A stretch of DNA of 64,000 nucleotides from PFJX01 sp040751755. GTDB taxonomy: Bacteria > Pseudomonadota > Gammaproteobacteria > Burkholderiales > Thiobacillaceae. The stretch's first letter is position 1. Every line of letters starts with the position of its first letter. Under the pieces are notes generated by a model, which had not been told where the DNA came from, did not search any database, and saw only the letters and a list, made by a program, of their open reading frames with translations. The stretch is taken from contig JBFMHC010000020.1 in the NCBI GenBank assembly GCA_040751755.1, positions 324,325 to 388,324 on the forward strand, written 5' to 3'. Of this stretch, positions 14,525 through 23,100 are shown one piece after another. The position numbers and the translations under genes were made by a program.

Positions 14525-15400
14525 ATGTCCCAACCGCTTTGGTACCTACGCCGGGACGGGCGCGTCTTTGGTCCGTTTCCCGCGCCCCAGATCCGTGAAT
14601 TCCTGAAGCGCGGCGAGATCGGCCCGCAGGCGGAGATCAGTCTGAACGAGGTCGACTGGCTCAGTGTCGAGGAGAGCGGCCAGTTCGAGGGCGGCAGCGC
14701 CGAGAGGGTGGAGAACGCGGACGCCGACCGCCGGGCCTGGCGCGAACAGCAGGCCGCCGCGCGCCATCGCTGGCTGAACGACGGGGATGGCTTGGCGCAG
14801 GCCGAGGTCCATGATCTGGCGCTGGAGCGCCGCACGAGGCAGGCATTGGCGAAGGACCAGGCGGACACCGAGCGCCTGTTGCAGAAAGAGCAGAACCGTC
14901 GCCCGCCCGTGCTGGCCGGCCTGCTGGCGATCCTGGTACTGCTGGGCGCGGTCTATTTCATCTGGCAGGGGCAGAAGGACGAGCAGAGCATCCAGGCGCA
15001 GATCGGCCTGGTGGCGAGTTGCGGTGCGCCGCTGGGCGATGCCGTGAACTGGAGCCGCTGTGACAAGCGCGGGCTCGTCGCAGCCGGAACGGTGGCGCGC
15101 AACACGCGCATGGAGCGGGTCAATCTGGAGGGGGCCAATCTGGCGAACGCGGACCTGAGCTACGCGGCCCTTCCACACGCCAACCTGCGCAACGCCAACC
15201 TGCGCGGCATCAACCTGAGCGGTGCCGATCTCACCGGCGCGGACCTCACCGGCGCCGATCTCAGCCAAGCCGACCTGCGCTTCACGGTGTTGCAGGGGGC
15301 CTACCTGGACGGGGTGCGCATCGAGGGCGCGCAGCTCGGCAAGGCGACCTGGGCGGATGGCCGGCAGTGCGCGGAGGCGGCGGTCGGCGCATGTCCATGA
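14525..15400 (+). CDS. GYF_2-like/pentapeptide-repeat membrane protein
   Basis: A 291-residue protein from ATG 14525. The N-terminal domain 'WYLRRDGRVFGPFPAPQIRE' (about 6-25) resembles GYF_2/DUF4339 domains, which recognise Pro-rich peptides. A charged coiled-coil-like segment follows, then one membrane helix at about 123-142 ('PVLAGLLAILVLLGAVYFIW'), then a Cys-containing region and at least ten pentapeptide repeats of the A(D/N)LxX type in the last 90 residues, which form a right-handed quadrilateral helix. The repeats should be outside the cytoplasm if the N-domain is inside. Function is unknown. It overlaps the methyltransferase gene by 10 bases. Confidence 0.7.
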   Translation: MSQPLWYLRRDGRVFGPFPAPQIREFLKRGEIGPQAEISLNEVDWLSVEESGQFEGGSAERVENADADRRAWREQQAAARHRWLNDGDGLAQAEVHDLALERRTRQALAKDQADTERLLQKEQNRRPPVLAGLLAILVLLGAVYFIWQGQKDEQSIQAQIGLVASCGAPLGDAVNWSRCDKRGLVAAGTVARNTRMERVNLEGANLANADLSYAALPHANLRNANLRGINLSGADLTGADLTGADLSQADLRFTVLQGAYLDGVRIEGAQLGKATWADGRQCAEAAVGACP

Positions 15401-16164
15401 AACACGTCGCCTCGCGCGACAACCCGACCTTCCGCGAGTTGCTCGGCCTGGCGCAGAAGCCGCGCGAACGCCGCCGCGCCCGGCAGACCCTGCTCGACGG
15501 CGAGCACCTGTTGCAGGCCGCGCTGGAGGCCGGGCAGACGCCGCGCCTGCTGGTGTTCGCCGAACAACTGCCGTCCGCGCAGGTCGAGGCATGGTGCGCG
15601 CGGCTCCCCACCGTGCCGGCGTTGACGCTCGCCGACCAGCTGTTTGCCGCGCTTTCGCCGGTGGATAGCCCCAGCGGCCTGCTGGCGCTGATCGACATCC
15701 CGGCGCCGGCGGCGGCGGCGGAGGACGGTTTCCTGCTGTTGCTGGAGGATGTCCAGGACCCCGGCAACCTGGGCGCCATCCTCCGTGTGGCGGCGGCCGC
15801 CGGCGGCCGCCGCGTCTGCCTATCCAAGGGCTGTGCCGAGGCCTGGTCGCCCAAGTGCCTGCGCGGCGGGCAGGGCGCTCAGTTCCAACTGGCGATCGAG
15901 GAGGGCGCGGATCTGCCGGCGCTCGCCAGGGCTTATGCAGGGCCGGTGTATGCCGGGCTGCTGGGCGCGGCGGACAGCCTGTATTCCCTGGACCTGCGCG
16001 GCCCCGTGGGCTTCGCCTTCGGCAACGAGGGCGCCGGCCTGAGCGCGCCCCTGCGCGAGGCCTGCCGACCCTTCATCATCCCCATGCCGGGGCGCGTCGA
16101 ATCCCTCAACGTCGCCACCGCGGCGGCGGTCTGCCTGTTCGAGCGGGTGCGTCAGATCTCCTGA
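15391..16164 (+). CDS. SpoU/TrmH-family RNA 2'-O-methyltransferase
   Basis: 257 residues from ATG 15391; a second ATG at 15397 forms an ATGA overlap with the previous stop and is equally possible. An N-terminal SpoU_sub_bind-like domain precedes the SPOUT knot: 'DPGNLGAILRVAAAAG' (motif 1), 'FGNEGAGLS' (motif 2) and 'IPMPGRVESLNVATAAAVCL' (motif 3), which bind S-adenosylmethionine. It should methylate a ribose in 23S rRNA or tRNA; which one cannot be told. It overlaps the convergent ppsR gene by 13 bases. Confidence 0.87.
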   Translation: MSMKHVASRDNPTFRELLGLAQKPRERRRARQTLLDGEHLLQAALEAGQTPRLLVFAEQLPSAQVEAWCARLPTVPALTLADQLFAALSPVDSPSGLLALIDIPAPAAAAEDGFLLLLEDVQDPGNLGAILRVAAAAGGRRVCLSKGCAEAWSPKCLRGGQGAQFQLAIEEGADLPALARAYAGPVYAGLLGAADSLYSLDLRGPVGFAFGNEGAGLSAPLREACRPFIIPMPGRVESLNVATAAAVCLFERVRQIS

Positions 16165-16979
16165 TCCGGCGGTGCCGGCAGCGACTGCTTGATGAGCGCG
16201 GCGATCTCCTCCACGGAGCGGTGGGTGCTGTCCACCACCGGGATGCCTGCCGCGCGCATGCGCGTCTCCGCCTCACGCAGTTCGGCGCGGCAGGTCTCTA
16301 TGGCGGCATAGGGACTGTTCGGACGGCGCTCGGCGCGGATCTGCGCCAGGCGTTCCGGTGTCAGGGTCAGGCCCCAGAGCTTGTCGAGATGGGGGACGAG
16401 GCGGGCGGGCAGGCCCGGTTGCTCGAAGTCCTCGGGGGTGAGCGGATAGTTCGCGACCCTCAGGCCGTATTGCATGGCCATGTACAGCGAGGTGGGGGTC
16501 TTGCCGCTGCGCGACACGCCGACCAGGATCAGGTCGGCGGCGGCGTACTTGCCCATGCTCAGGCCGTCGTCCGCGTCGAGGGTGAAGTTCACCGCGTCGA
16601 TGCGCGAGTGATAGGTGCCGAAGTCCTTCATGCCGTGCGCGCGACCGCGCTTCGGCAGTGGTTGGATGCCCAGCTCGCCCACCATCATGCCGAGGAACTG
16701 GCCGTAGATGTCCATCACCAGGGCCTTGCAGTCCTGGAAGATCGCGCGCGCCGCCGGGTCGGTGAGGGTGGAGAACACGATCGGCCGCACGCCGCCCTGC
16801 TGCCAGGCCGCCTCGATCTGCCGCACCGCCGCCTCGGTCTTCTCCAGGGAGTCGATGAAGGGGATGTTGATGAGATGGAAGTGCTGCCCCGGGAATTGCG
16901 AGAGCAGGCTCTTGCCGATCACCTCGGCGGTGATGCCGGTGTGGTCGGAGATGAAGAAGACGGGGCGGGCGGGAGTCAT
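16152..16979 (-). CDS. ppsR: PEP synthetase regulatory protein (kinase/pyrophosphorylase)
   Basis: A 275-residue DUF299 protein. The opening 'VFFISDHTGITAEVIGKSLL' and the P-loop 'GVSRSGKTPTS' (about 150-160) are diagnostic. PpsR uses ADP to inactivate PEP synthetase by phosphorylating a Thr next to the catalytic His, and restores it by phosphorolysis. Its target PpsA is encoded at 30.9 kb, with the nifJ-rnf operon between. The gene follows a diguanylate cyclase gene with a 9-base gap, so they may share a transcript. Length is normal. Confidence 0.92.
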   Translation of the reverse strand: MTPARPVFFISDHTGITAEVIGKSLLSQFPGQHFHLINIPFIDSLEKTEAAVRQIEAAWQQGGVRPIVFSTLTDPAARAIFQDCKALVMDIYGQFLGMMVGELGIQPLPKRGRAHGMKDFGTYHSRIDAVNFTLDADDGLSMGKYAAADLILVGVSRSGKTPTSLYMAMQYGLRVANYPLTPEDFEQPGLPARLVPHLDKLWGLTLTPERLAQIRAERRPNSPYAAIETCRAELREAETRMRAAGIPVVDSTHRSVEEIAALIKQSLPAPPDQEI

Positions 16980-16988
16980 GGTGGCGTA

Positions 16989-18056
16989 TCAGAACAGGTC
17001 GACGGTACCGGTCTCCGCCTCCTTCAGGACACCTTCCTCGATCAGGGTGTCGTAGAAGAAGGTGCGGTTGCGCCCTGCCGCCTTCGCGGCGTAGAGCGAA
17101 CTGTCGGCGCGGTTGAGCACTTCCTTGGGCAGCACGCCGGGGTCGGCCTTGCTGAAGCCGCAGCTCAGGGTGATGTGGCCGACCTGGGGAAACTCGAACT
17201 GCTCGATCGTCCGGCGCGCGCGCTCGAAGATGCGCATGGCGTCGTCGAGGCTGTTGGCGGCGATGATGATGATGAACTCCTCGCCGCCGAAGCGGTAGAT
17301 CAGGTCCGACTGGCGCAGCGAGGCCTCCAGCAGGCGCGCGGTCATGATCAGGATCTCGTCGCCGATGATGTGGCCGTGCACGTCGTTGATGCTCTTGAAG
17401 TGGTCGATGTCGAGCACGCCCAGCCAGTAGGTCTCGGGCTGGCCCTGGCGCTGCGCCTCGCCTTCCTCCGGCGCGTGCTGTCGCGCCGACAGCAGGTTCC
17501 ACAGGCGGTCCAGATTGGCCTCCAGGGAATAGCGGTTGAGCAGGCCCGTGAGCTGGTCGCGCTGGCTGGTGTCGAGCAGGTCGAAATAGTTGGTGAAGAC
17601 CTCTAGCACGCCGTGGATGATCGCGTCCTCCGTCGGCGTCACCTCGCGGTCGCGCTGGAACACGAAGTGGCCGAGCAACTGGTTGTTGCCGTAGATGGGA
17701 TAGCAGATCAGCAGGTCGGCGCCGACCTTGCGGCTGCAGGACTTGGCGAGCAGGCGCACGCTGTCGAACAGATTGCGGACGATGTCCGTCACCTCCTTGT
17801 CGTGGGTGACCTCCTTGATGCTCTCGACGATGCTGCGCGTGCCGTCCTTCTGCGCGACCTTGCGGGAGTGGTGCAGGGCGCGGATCACGTCGCCCTTCTC
17901 GTCGATCCGGTAGAGGGCCGTGTCGAGCACCCCGAGCAGGGGGCCGAGCGTGCGTAGCAGGCTTTGTTCCACCAGGTAGGTGTCGCGGATCGCCGTCATG
18001 GCGCCGAGCTTCTTCAGCACGCTGGGCAGGCCGGTCTCGGCGCGTTGTTCGATCAT
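16989..18056 (-). CDS. Diguanylate cyclase with GAF-like N-terminus
   Basis: A 355-residue protein starting at ATG 18056; the longer frame upstream runs through the LysR gene in another phase and is not credible. Residues about 20-170 look like a GAF-type sensor, with 'GADLLICYPIYGNNQLLGHF' inside. The GGDEF domain begins with 'DQLTGLLNRYSLE' and has the active site 'RFGGEEF' around residue 255. No membrane segment is visible, so it is a soluble sensor. It lies upstream of ppsR in the same direction and downstream of the LysR gene, which could place c-di-GMP control beside carbon-flow control. Confidence 0.85.
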   Translation of the reverse strand: MIEQRAETGLPSVLKKLGAMTAIRDTYLVEQSLLRTLGPLLGVLDTALYRIDEKGDVIRALHHSRKVAQKDGTRSIVESIKEVTHDKEVTDIVRNLFDSVRLLAKSCSRKVGADLLICYPIYGNNQLLGHFVFQRDREVTPTEDAIIHGVLEVFTNYFDLLDTSQRDQLTGLLNRYSLEANLDRLWNLLSARQHAPEEGEAQRQGQPETYWLGVLDIDHFKSINDVHGHIIGDEILIMTARLLEASLRQSDLIYRFGGEEFIIIIAANSLDDAMRIFERARRTIEQFEFPQVGHITLSCGFSKADPGVLPKEVLNRADSSLYAAKAAGRNRTFFYDTLIEEGVLKEAETGTVDLF

Positions 18057-18112
18057 GCTGTCGGGTCCTTCACTCTTTCCATTTCGTGGCCCTGGAGGGG
18101 CCGAGACATCAC

Positions 18113-19090
18113 TTATATCGCTTCGAGCGGCAAGGCATGGCCGCGGACGTCGCCCTGCGCGGCGCCCTCCGCGTACACCTTCTCCATGATCTCGATGAAG
18201 CGTCGCGCCTGCGGCGACATGAAGCGGCCGCGGCGCAGCACCAGGCCGTAGCCGCGCTGCGGGAAGTACTCGGTGAGCGGGATGCGCGCCAGCCGCTCGT
18301 CGCCGGTGAGGCAGATGTCGGTGACGATGGAGATGCCCATGCCGAGCTCCACGTACTTCTTGATCACCTCCCAGCCGCCGGCCTCCAGGGTCACCGTGAA
18401 GGTGAGATTGTGCTGCTGGAACACATACTTGACGATGCGCCAGGTCGAGAGGTGGCTGGGCGGCAGGATCAGGCCGTACTGGCTCACGTCCTCCAGGGTG
18501 ACCTTGCCGCCGTTGCGTGCCTTCTCCGCGAGGGCGTGGTCGAGGGGCGTGATGAGCATGGGGTCGAAGGTCACCACCGGCTTGTATTCGATGTCCTCCG
18601 GTACGTCGAGCATGGAACCGACGGCGAAGTCGATCTCGTCCGCGCGCAGCATCTTGAGGCCGTCGCGGCCGGTGACGTTGTGCATCTTCAGGGTCACGCC
18701 GGGATAGGCGGCGACGAAGCGGCGTACCGGCTCGGGCAGGATGTAGAGGATGGTGGACTCGCCGGCGCCGATGTTCAGCTCGCCGGAGTCGATCTTGCCG
18801 AAATGGGCGGCGAAGTTCTCCTGCAGCCGGTCGATGCCCTCCACGAGGGGGTCGGCCAGCTGGTAGAGCACCTCGCCCTCGGGGGTCAGCTTCAGGCTGG
18901 GGCCGCGGCGCTCGAACAGGGTCGCGCCCAGTTCCCGTTCCAGGGCCTGGATCTGCAGCGACACCGAGGGCTGGGAGAGGAACAGCTTTTCCGCGGCCTT
19001 GGAGATGCTGCCGCTGCGCACGACCTGCGAGAACGCGCGCAACTGCTTGAGGCGGCTGTTCTTGTAGTAGAGGGGGGAGTCTTCGCGCAT
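18113..19090 (-). CDS. LysR-family regulator (CysB/CbbR-like), divergent from the rnf-nifJ operon
   Basis: A 325-residue LysR regulator. The winged HTH spans about 12-70 ('LRAFSQVVRSGSISKAAEKL... PSVSLQIQALERELGATLFE'). The rest is a periplasmic-binding-like effector domain with 'IGAGESTILYILPEPV' and 'EVIKKYVELGMGISIVTDIC'; the latter resembles the 'GLGVGIV' region of CysB-like proteins. It starts behind GGAGG, 178 bases from rnfB on the other strand, with LysR-type dyads between. It is the likely regulator of the rnf-nifJ operon; the ligand is unknown. Confidence 0.88.
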   Translation of the reverse strand: MREDSPLYYKNSRLKQLRAFSQVVRSGSISKAAEKLFLSQPSVSLQIQALERELGATLFERRGPSLKLTPEGEVLYQLADPLVEGIDRLQENFAAHFGKIDSGELNIGAGESTILYILPEPVRRFVAAYPGVTLKMHNVTGRDGLKMLRADEIDFAVGSMLDVPEDIEYKPVVTFDPMLITPLDHALAEKARNGGKVTLEDVSQYGLILPPSHLSTWRIVKYVFQQHNLTFTVTLEAGGWEVIKKYVELGMGISIVTDICLTGDERLARIPLTEYFPQRGYGLVLRRGRFMSPQARRFIEIMEKVYAEGAAQGDVRGHALPLEAI

Positions 19091-19267
19091 GGTTGCCTCC
19101 GGCAGGGGTGATTATTAAATCAGCCAATTCTCAGAATTGAAATAATTGCCCAATTCAATAATTAAAAAATCCCTAGACTTCACACCATGATAATTAAGAC
19201 CAGGTGATCTTCAAACCTGCTTGGTCTTAATCCTGAGAAAACCACTCGGGTTTATGGAGACTAGCGG
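19091..19267. promoter_or_regulatory. LysR/rnf divergent control region
   Basis: This AT-rich region in a GC-rich neighbourhood holds three dyads. CAATTC-TCA-GAATTG at 19125-19139 and AATTG-CC-CAATT at 19144-19155 have the T-N11-A look of LysR sites. ATTAAGACCA at 19193-19202 is matched by TGGTCTTAAT at 19222-19231, ten perfect bases with a 19-base loop, 37 bases before the rnfB ATG. A GATAAT at 19189-19194 could be the -10 box of the rnf promoter; no good -35 was found, which fits activator dependence. rnfB has a GGAG ribosome site 9 bases upstream. Confidence 0.55.
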
Positions 19268-20140
19268 ATGAGCGGTGTGGTGTTTGCCGGTGTGTTCATG
19301 GCCTTGCTGGGCGGCGGCCTCGCCTGGCTGCTGGCCATGGCCAACCGGCGGCTCTACGTCTTCGAGGACCCGCGCATCGAGCAGGTCGAGGAGTTCCTGC
19401 CCAAGTCCAACTGCGGCGCCTGCGGCACCGCCGGCTGCCGCAACTTCGCCGAGGAACTGGTTGCCGGGCATGTGGTGCCGGCCCGCTGCACGGTGAATAC
19501 GCGGGACATGAACGAATACATCGCCACCTTCCTGGGCGTCGACATGGGCAAGGTCGAAAAGCGCGTCGCGCGGCTGGCCTGCGCCGGCGGCCGCCACGTC
19601 GCCCGCATGCGCGCCCATTACGCTGGCATGGCCTCCTGCCGCGCCGCCACCACGGTGGCCGGCGGCGGCAAGGCCTGCGACTGGGGCTGCCTGGGCCTCG
19701 GCGACTGCGAATCGGTATGCGACTTCGATGCCATCCACATGAACCAGTATGGCCTGCCGGTGGTGGATGCCGACCAGTGCACCGCCTGCGGCGACTGCGT
19801 GGAGATCTGCCCGAAGGCGCTGTTCTCCCTCGAACCCATGTCGCGCAAGCTGTGGATCGCCTGCAAGAACCGCGCCGAGGGCGATGTCGCCGAGGCCCAG
19901 TGCGAGGTGGCCTGCATCGCGTGCGGCAAGTGCGTGGCCGACGCGGCGCCTGGGCTGATACGCCTGGACGGCGACATCGCGGCGATCGACTACGGCAGGA
20001 ACGCCCTGGCCACGCCCAAGGCCATCGAGCGTTGCCCGACCGGCGCCATCGTCTGGATGGAGGACGGCAAGCCCGCGCGCGGCAGGTCGGCCAAGAAGAT
20101 CGTACGCATCAATGCGCTGCCGCTGGCAAGCGAGGTCTGA
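19268..20140 (+). CDS. rnfB: Rnf complex subunit B, long multi-cluster form
   Basis: A 290-residue protein: N-terminal membrane anchor, then the four-cysteine cluster site around 'SNCGACGTAGCRNFAE' (about 48-63), then ferredoxin-like sites 'CTACGDCVEICPKA' (about 177-190) and 'CIACGKCVADA', plus extra Cys in 'CDWGCLGLGDCESVC'. E. coli RsxB has about 190 residues; this long form with more clusters resembles RnfB of anaerobes. RnfB accepts electrons from ferredoxin and passes them to the membrane subunits. It is the first gene of the operon, separated from the rest of the rnf genes by nifJ. Confidence 0.9.
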   Translation: MSGVVFAGVFMALLGGGLAWLLAMANRRLYVFEDPRIEQVEEFLPKSNCGACGTAGCRNFAEELVAGHVVPARCTVNTRDMNEYIATFLGVDMGKVEKRVARLACAGGRHVARMRAHYAGMASCRAATTVAGGGKACDWGCLGLGDCESVCDFDAIHMNQYGLPVVDADQCTACGDCVEICPKALFSLEPMSRKLWIACKNRAEGDVAEAQCEVACIACGKCVADAAPGLIRLDGDIAAIDYGRNALATPKAIERCPTGAIVWMEDGKPARGRSAKKIVRINALPLASEV

Positions 20141-20161
20141 GTTTTCGAGAGGGGCGAGAGC

Positions 20162-23100
20162 ATGTTCAAGAAACTATTCAACCTGAAGAACAACCTGGCC
20201 GAGGCCGGCGCCGCCGTCGGCGGCAAGACCGAGGCGATCAGGTATCCCGGCGTGCGCGATGCCATCGATGGCAACACCGCCGTGATCCTGGTCGAGCGCG
20301 AGTCCACCGATGCCGCCGGCGCCTATCCCATCACCCCCTCCACGCAGATGGGCGAGTACTGGGCCGAGGCCGCCGCCGCCGGCTACACCAACAGCGCCGG
20401 CCGGCCCCTGATCTTCGTCGAGCCGGAGTCCGAGCACGCCGCCGCCGGGGTCACCGCGGGCCTCGCCATGACCGGCATGCGCGCGGTCAACTTCACCTCC
20501 GCCCAGGGCGCGGCCTTCATGCACGAGTCGCTCTACGGCGCGGTGGGCAAGCGTCTGCCCTATGTGCTCAACATGGGCTGCCGCGCCATCACCAAGTCCA
20601 CCCTGAACGTGCATTGCGGCCACGACGACTACCACTGCGTCGACGACACCGGCTTCATCCAGGTGTTCGCCCGCAACGCGCAGGCCGCCGCCGACCTGAA
20701 CATGATCGCGCGCAAGACCGCGGAACTCTCGCTGACGCCGGCCATCGTCGGCATGGACGGCTTTCTCACCACGCACCTGATCGAGCCGGTCCTGGTCCCA
20801 GAGAAGTCGTTCGTCGCCGAGTACCTGGGCAGGTCGGATGACCTCATCGACACCCCGACCCCGTCGCAGCGGCTGATCTACGGGCCCAAGCGGCGCCGTG
20901 TGCCGGCGATCTGGGATGTCGACGCGCCCATGGTCTCCGGCGCGGTGACCAACCAGGACGGCTACATGCAGTCGGTCGCCGCACAGCGCCCGTACTTCTT
21001 CCAGCACATCCCCGAGATCGCCGACCGCTGCATGGCCGAATTCGCCCGTCTCTCCGGGCGCCGCTACGGCCGGATCGACACCTACCGCTGCGAGGACGCC
21101 GAGTACGTGATCCTCGGCCAGGGCTCCATGACCGTGCAGGCCGAGGCGGTGGCCGACTGGCTGCGCGCCGAGCGCAAGATCAAGGTGGGCGTGGTGCACA
21201 TGACCATGTTCCGGCCCTTCCCCGGCGACCTGCTGGGCTACGTGCTCAAGGGCAAGAAGGGCGTCGCCGTGCTGGAGCGCACCGACCAGCCCCTGTCCGA
21301 GGACCTGCCGCTGATGCGCGAGGTGCGCGCCACCGTGACCAAGTGCATCGAGAACGGTGCGGCCGAGGGTGAGAAGCCCTATGCCAACTACGCGGCCTAT
21401 GCCACCGCCAAGGACATGCCGCGCCTGTATTCCGGCTGCTACGGCCTCGGTTCGCGCGACCTGCAGCCGGAAGGCATGGTGGCGGCCATCGAGAACATGC
21501 TGCCGGGCGGCGCCCAGCGCAAGTTCTTCTACCTGTCGGTGGATTTCGTGCGCGACCAGGCGGCGAATCCCCAGCAGGAGGTGCAGATGCAGGAGCTGCT
21601 GGCGGCCTATCCGCGCATCAGGGAGCTGGCCCTGCGTGGCTCGGTCAACCCCAACCTGCTGCCCAGGGACGCCATCGCCGTGCGCATGCACTCGGTGGGC
21701 GGCTGGGGCGCGGTGACCACCGGCAAGAACCTGGCCATGACCCTGTTCGAGCTGCTCGGCTGGGACATCAAGGCGAACCCGAAGTACGGTTCCGAGAAGA
21801 AGGGCATGCCGACCACCTACTACCTGTCGGCCGCCCCGGAACCGATCCGCATCAACTGCGAATACACCCACGTCGACGTGGTGCTGTCGCCCGACCCGCA
21901 GGTCTTCCTGCATACCAACGCGGTGAGCGGCCTGGCCAGGGGCGGCGTGTTCGTGATCCAGAGCAACCTGGAGAGCCCCGAGGCGGTGTGGGCCAGCTTC
22001 CCGGTGCACGTGCAGAAGACCATCGTCGAGCAGGGCATACAGGTCTACTACCTGGACGCCTTCCGCATCGCCCGCGACGAGGCCTCCAACCCCGACCTGC
22101 AGCTGCGCATGCAGGGCAACGCCTTCCAGGGCGCCTTCTTCCATGCCTCCGACGTCATGGCGCGCGCCGGTTTCACCGAGGCGACCCTGTTCAAGGCCAT
22201 CGAAAGCCAGCTCAACGACAAGTTCGGCAAGAAGGGCAAGCGCGTGGTGGAGGACAACCTGCGCGTGGTCCGGCGCGGTTATGAGGAACTGAAACAGATC
22301 CCCGCCGAGGTCATGCGGGTGGGGGCCCGACAGACGGCACATACGGGCGGTGTGCCCATCCCGGTGATGCTCAAGCAGCAGCCGGAAGGCAAGGGCGACG
22401 CCGCCGACATCCACCGCTTCTGGCAGGCCACGGGCAGCTTCTACGCCACCGGCAAGGGCTCCGACAACCTGGTCGACCCGTTCATGGGCATGGCCCTGAT
22501 CCCCGCGGTCACGGGCGTGTTCCGCGACATGACGCAGATCCGCTTCGAGCATCCCGAGTGGATCGCCGAGAACTGCACCGCCTGCGGCAACTGCTACACC
22601 GCCTGCCCGGACTCCGCCATCCCCGGTCTGGTCAGCGACATCTCCGAGGTGCTCAACACCGCGGTCACCAACGTCGAGATGGGCGGCCGGCCCACGCGTT
22701 TCCTGCGCAAGGCCAGCCGGGTCATCGAGAAGAAGCTCAAGGGCAGGATCGAGAAGGACGGCGTGGACGTGCGCGCCCTGCTCGACGCCGCCGTCGCCGA
22801 GACCTTCGCCGAAGACCCCGCCCAGGGCGAGGATCGCGAAAGACTGGCGGCCGAGTTCGAGCTGCTGCGGGAGGCCCTCGGCGGCTTCAAGTTCGCCGCC
22901 ACCAAGCCCTTCTGGACCACCCGCGAGAAGAAGGCGGCCGGCTCCGGCGGCCTGTTCTCCATCACCGTCAACCCCTACACCTGCAAGGGCTGCAACCTGT
23001 GCGTGGACGTGTGCGAGGACGACGCCCTGCGCATGGTCACGCAGACCCGCGAGTCTGTCGAGGTCCTGCGCCGCGACTGGAAGTTCTGGCTCGACCTGCC

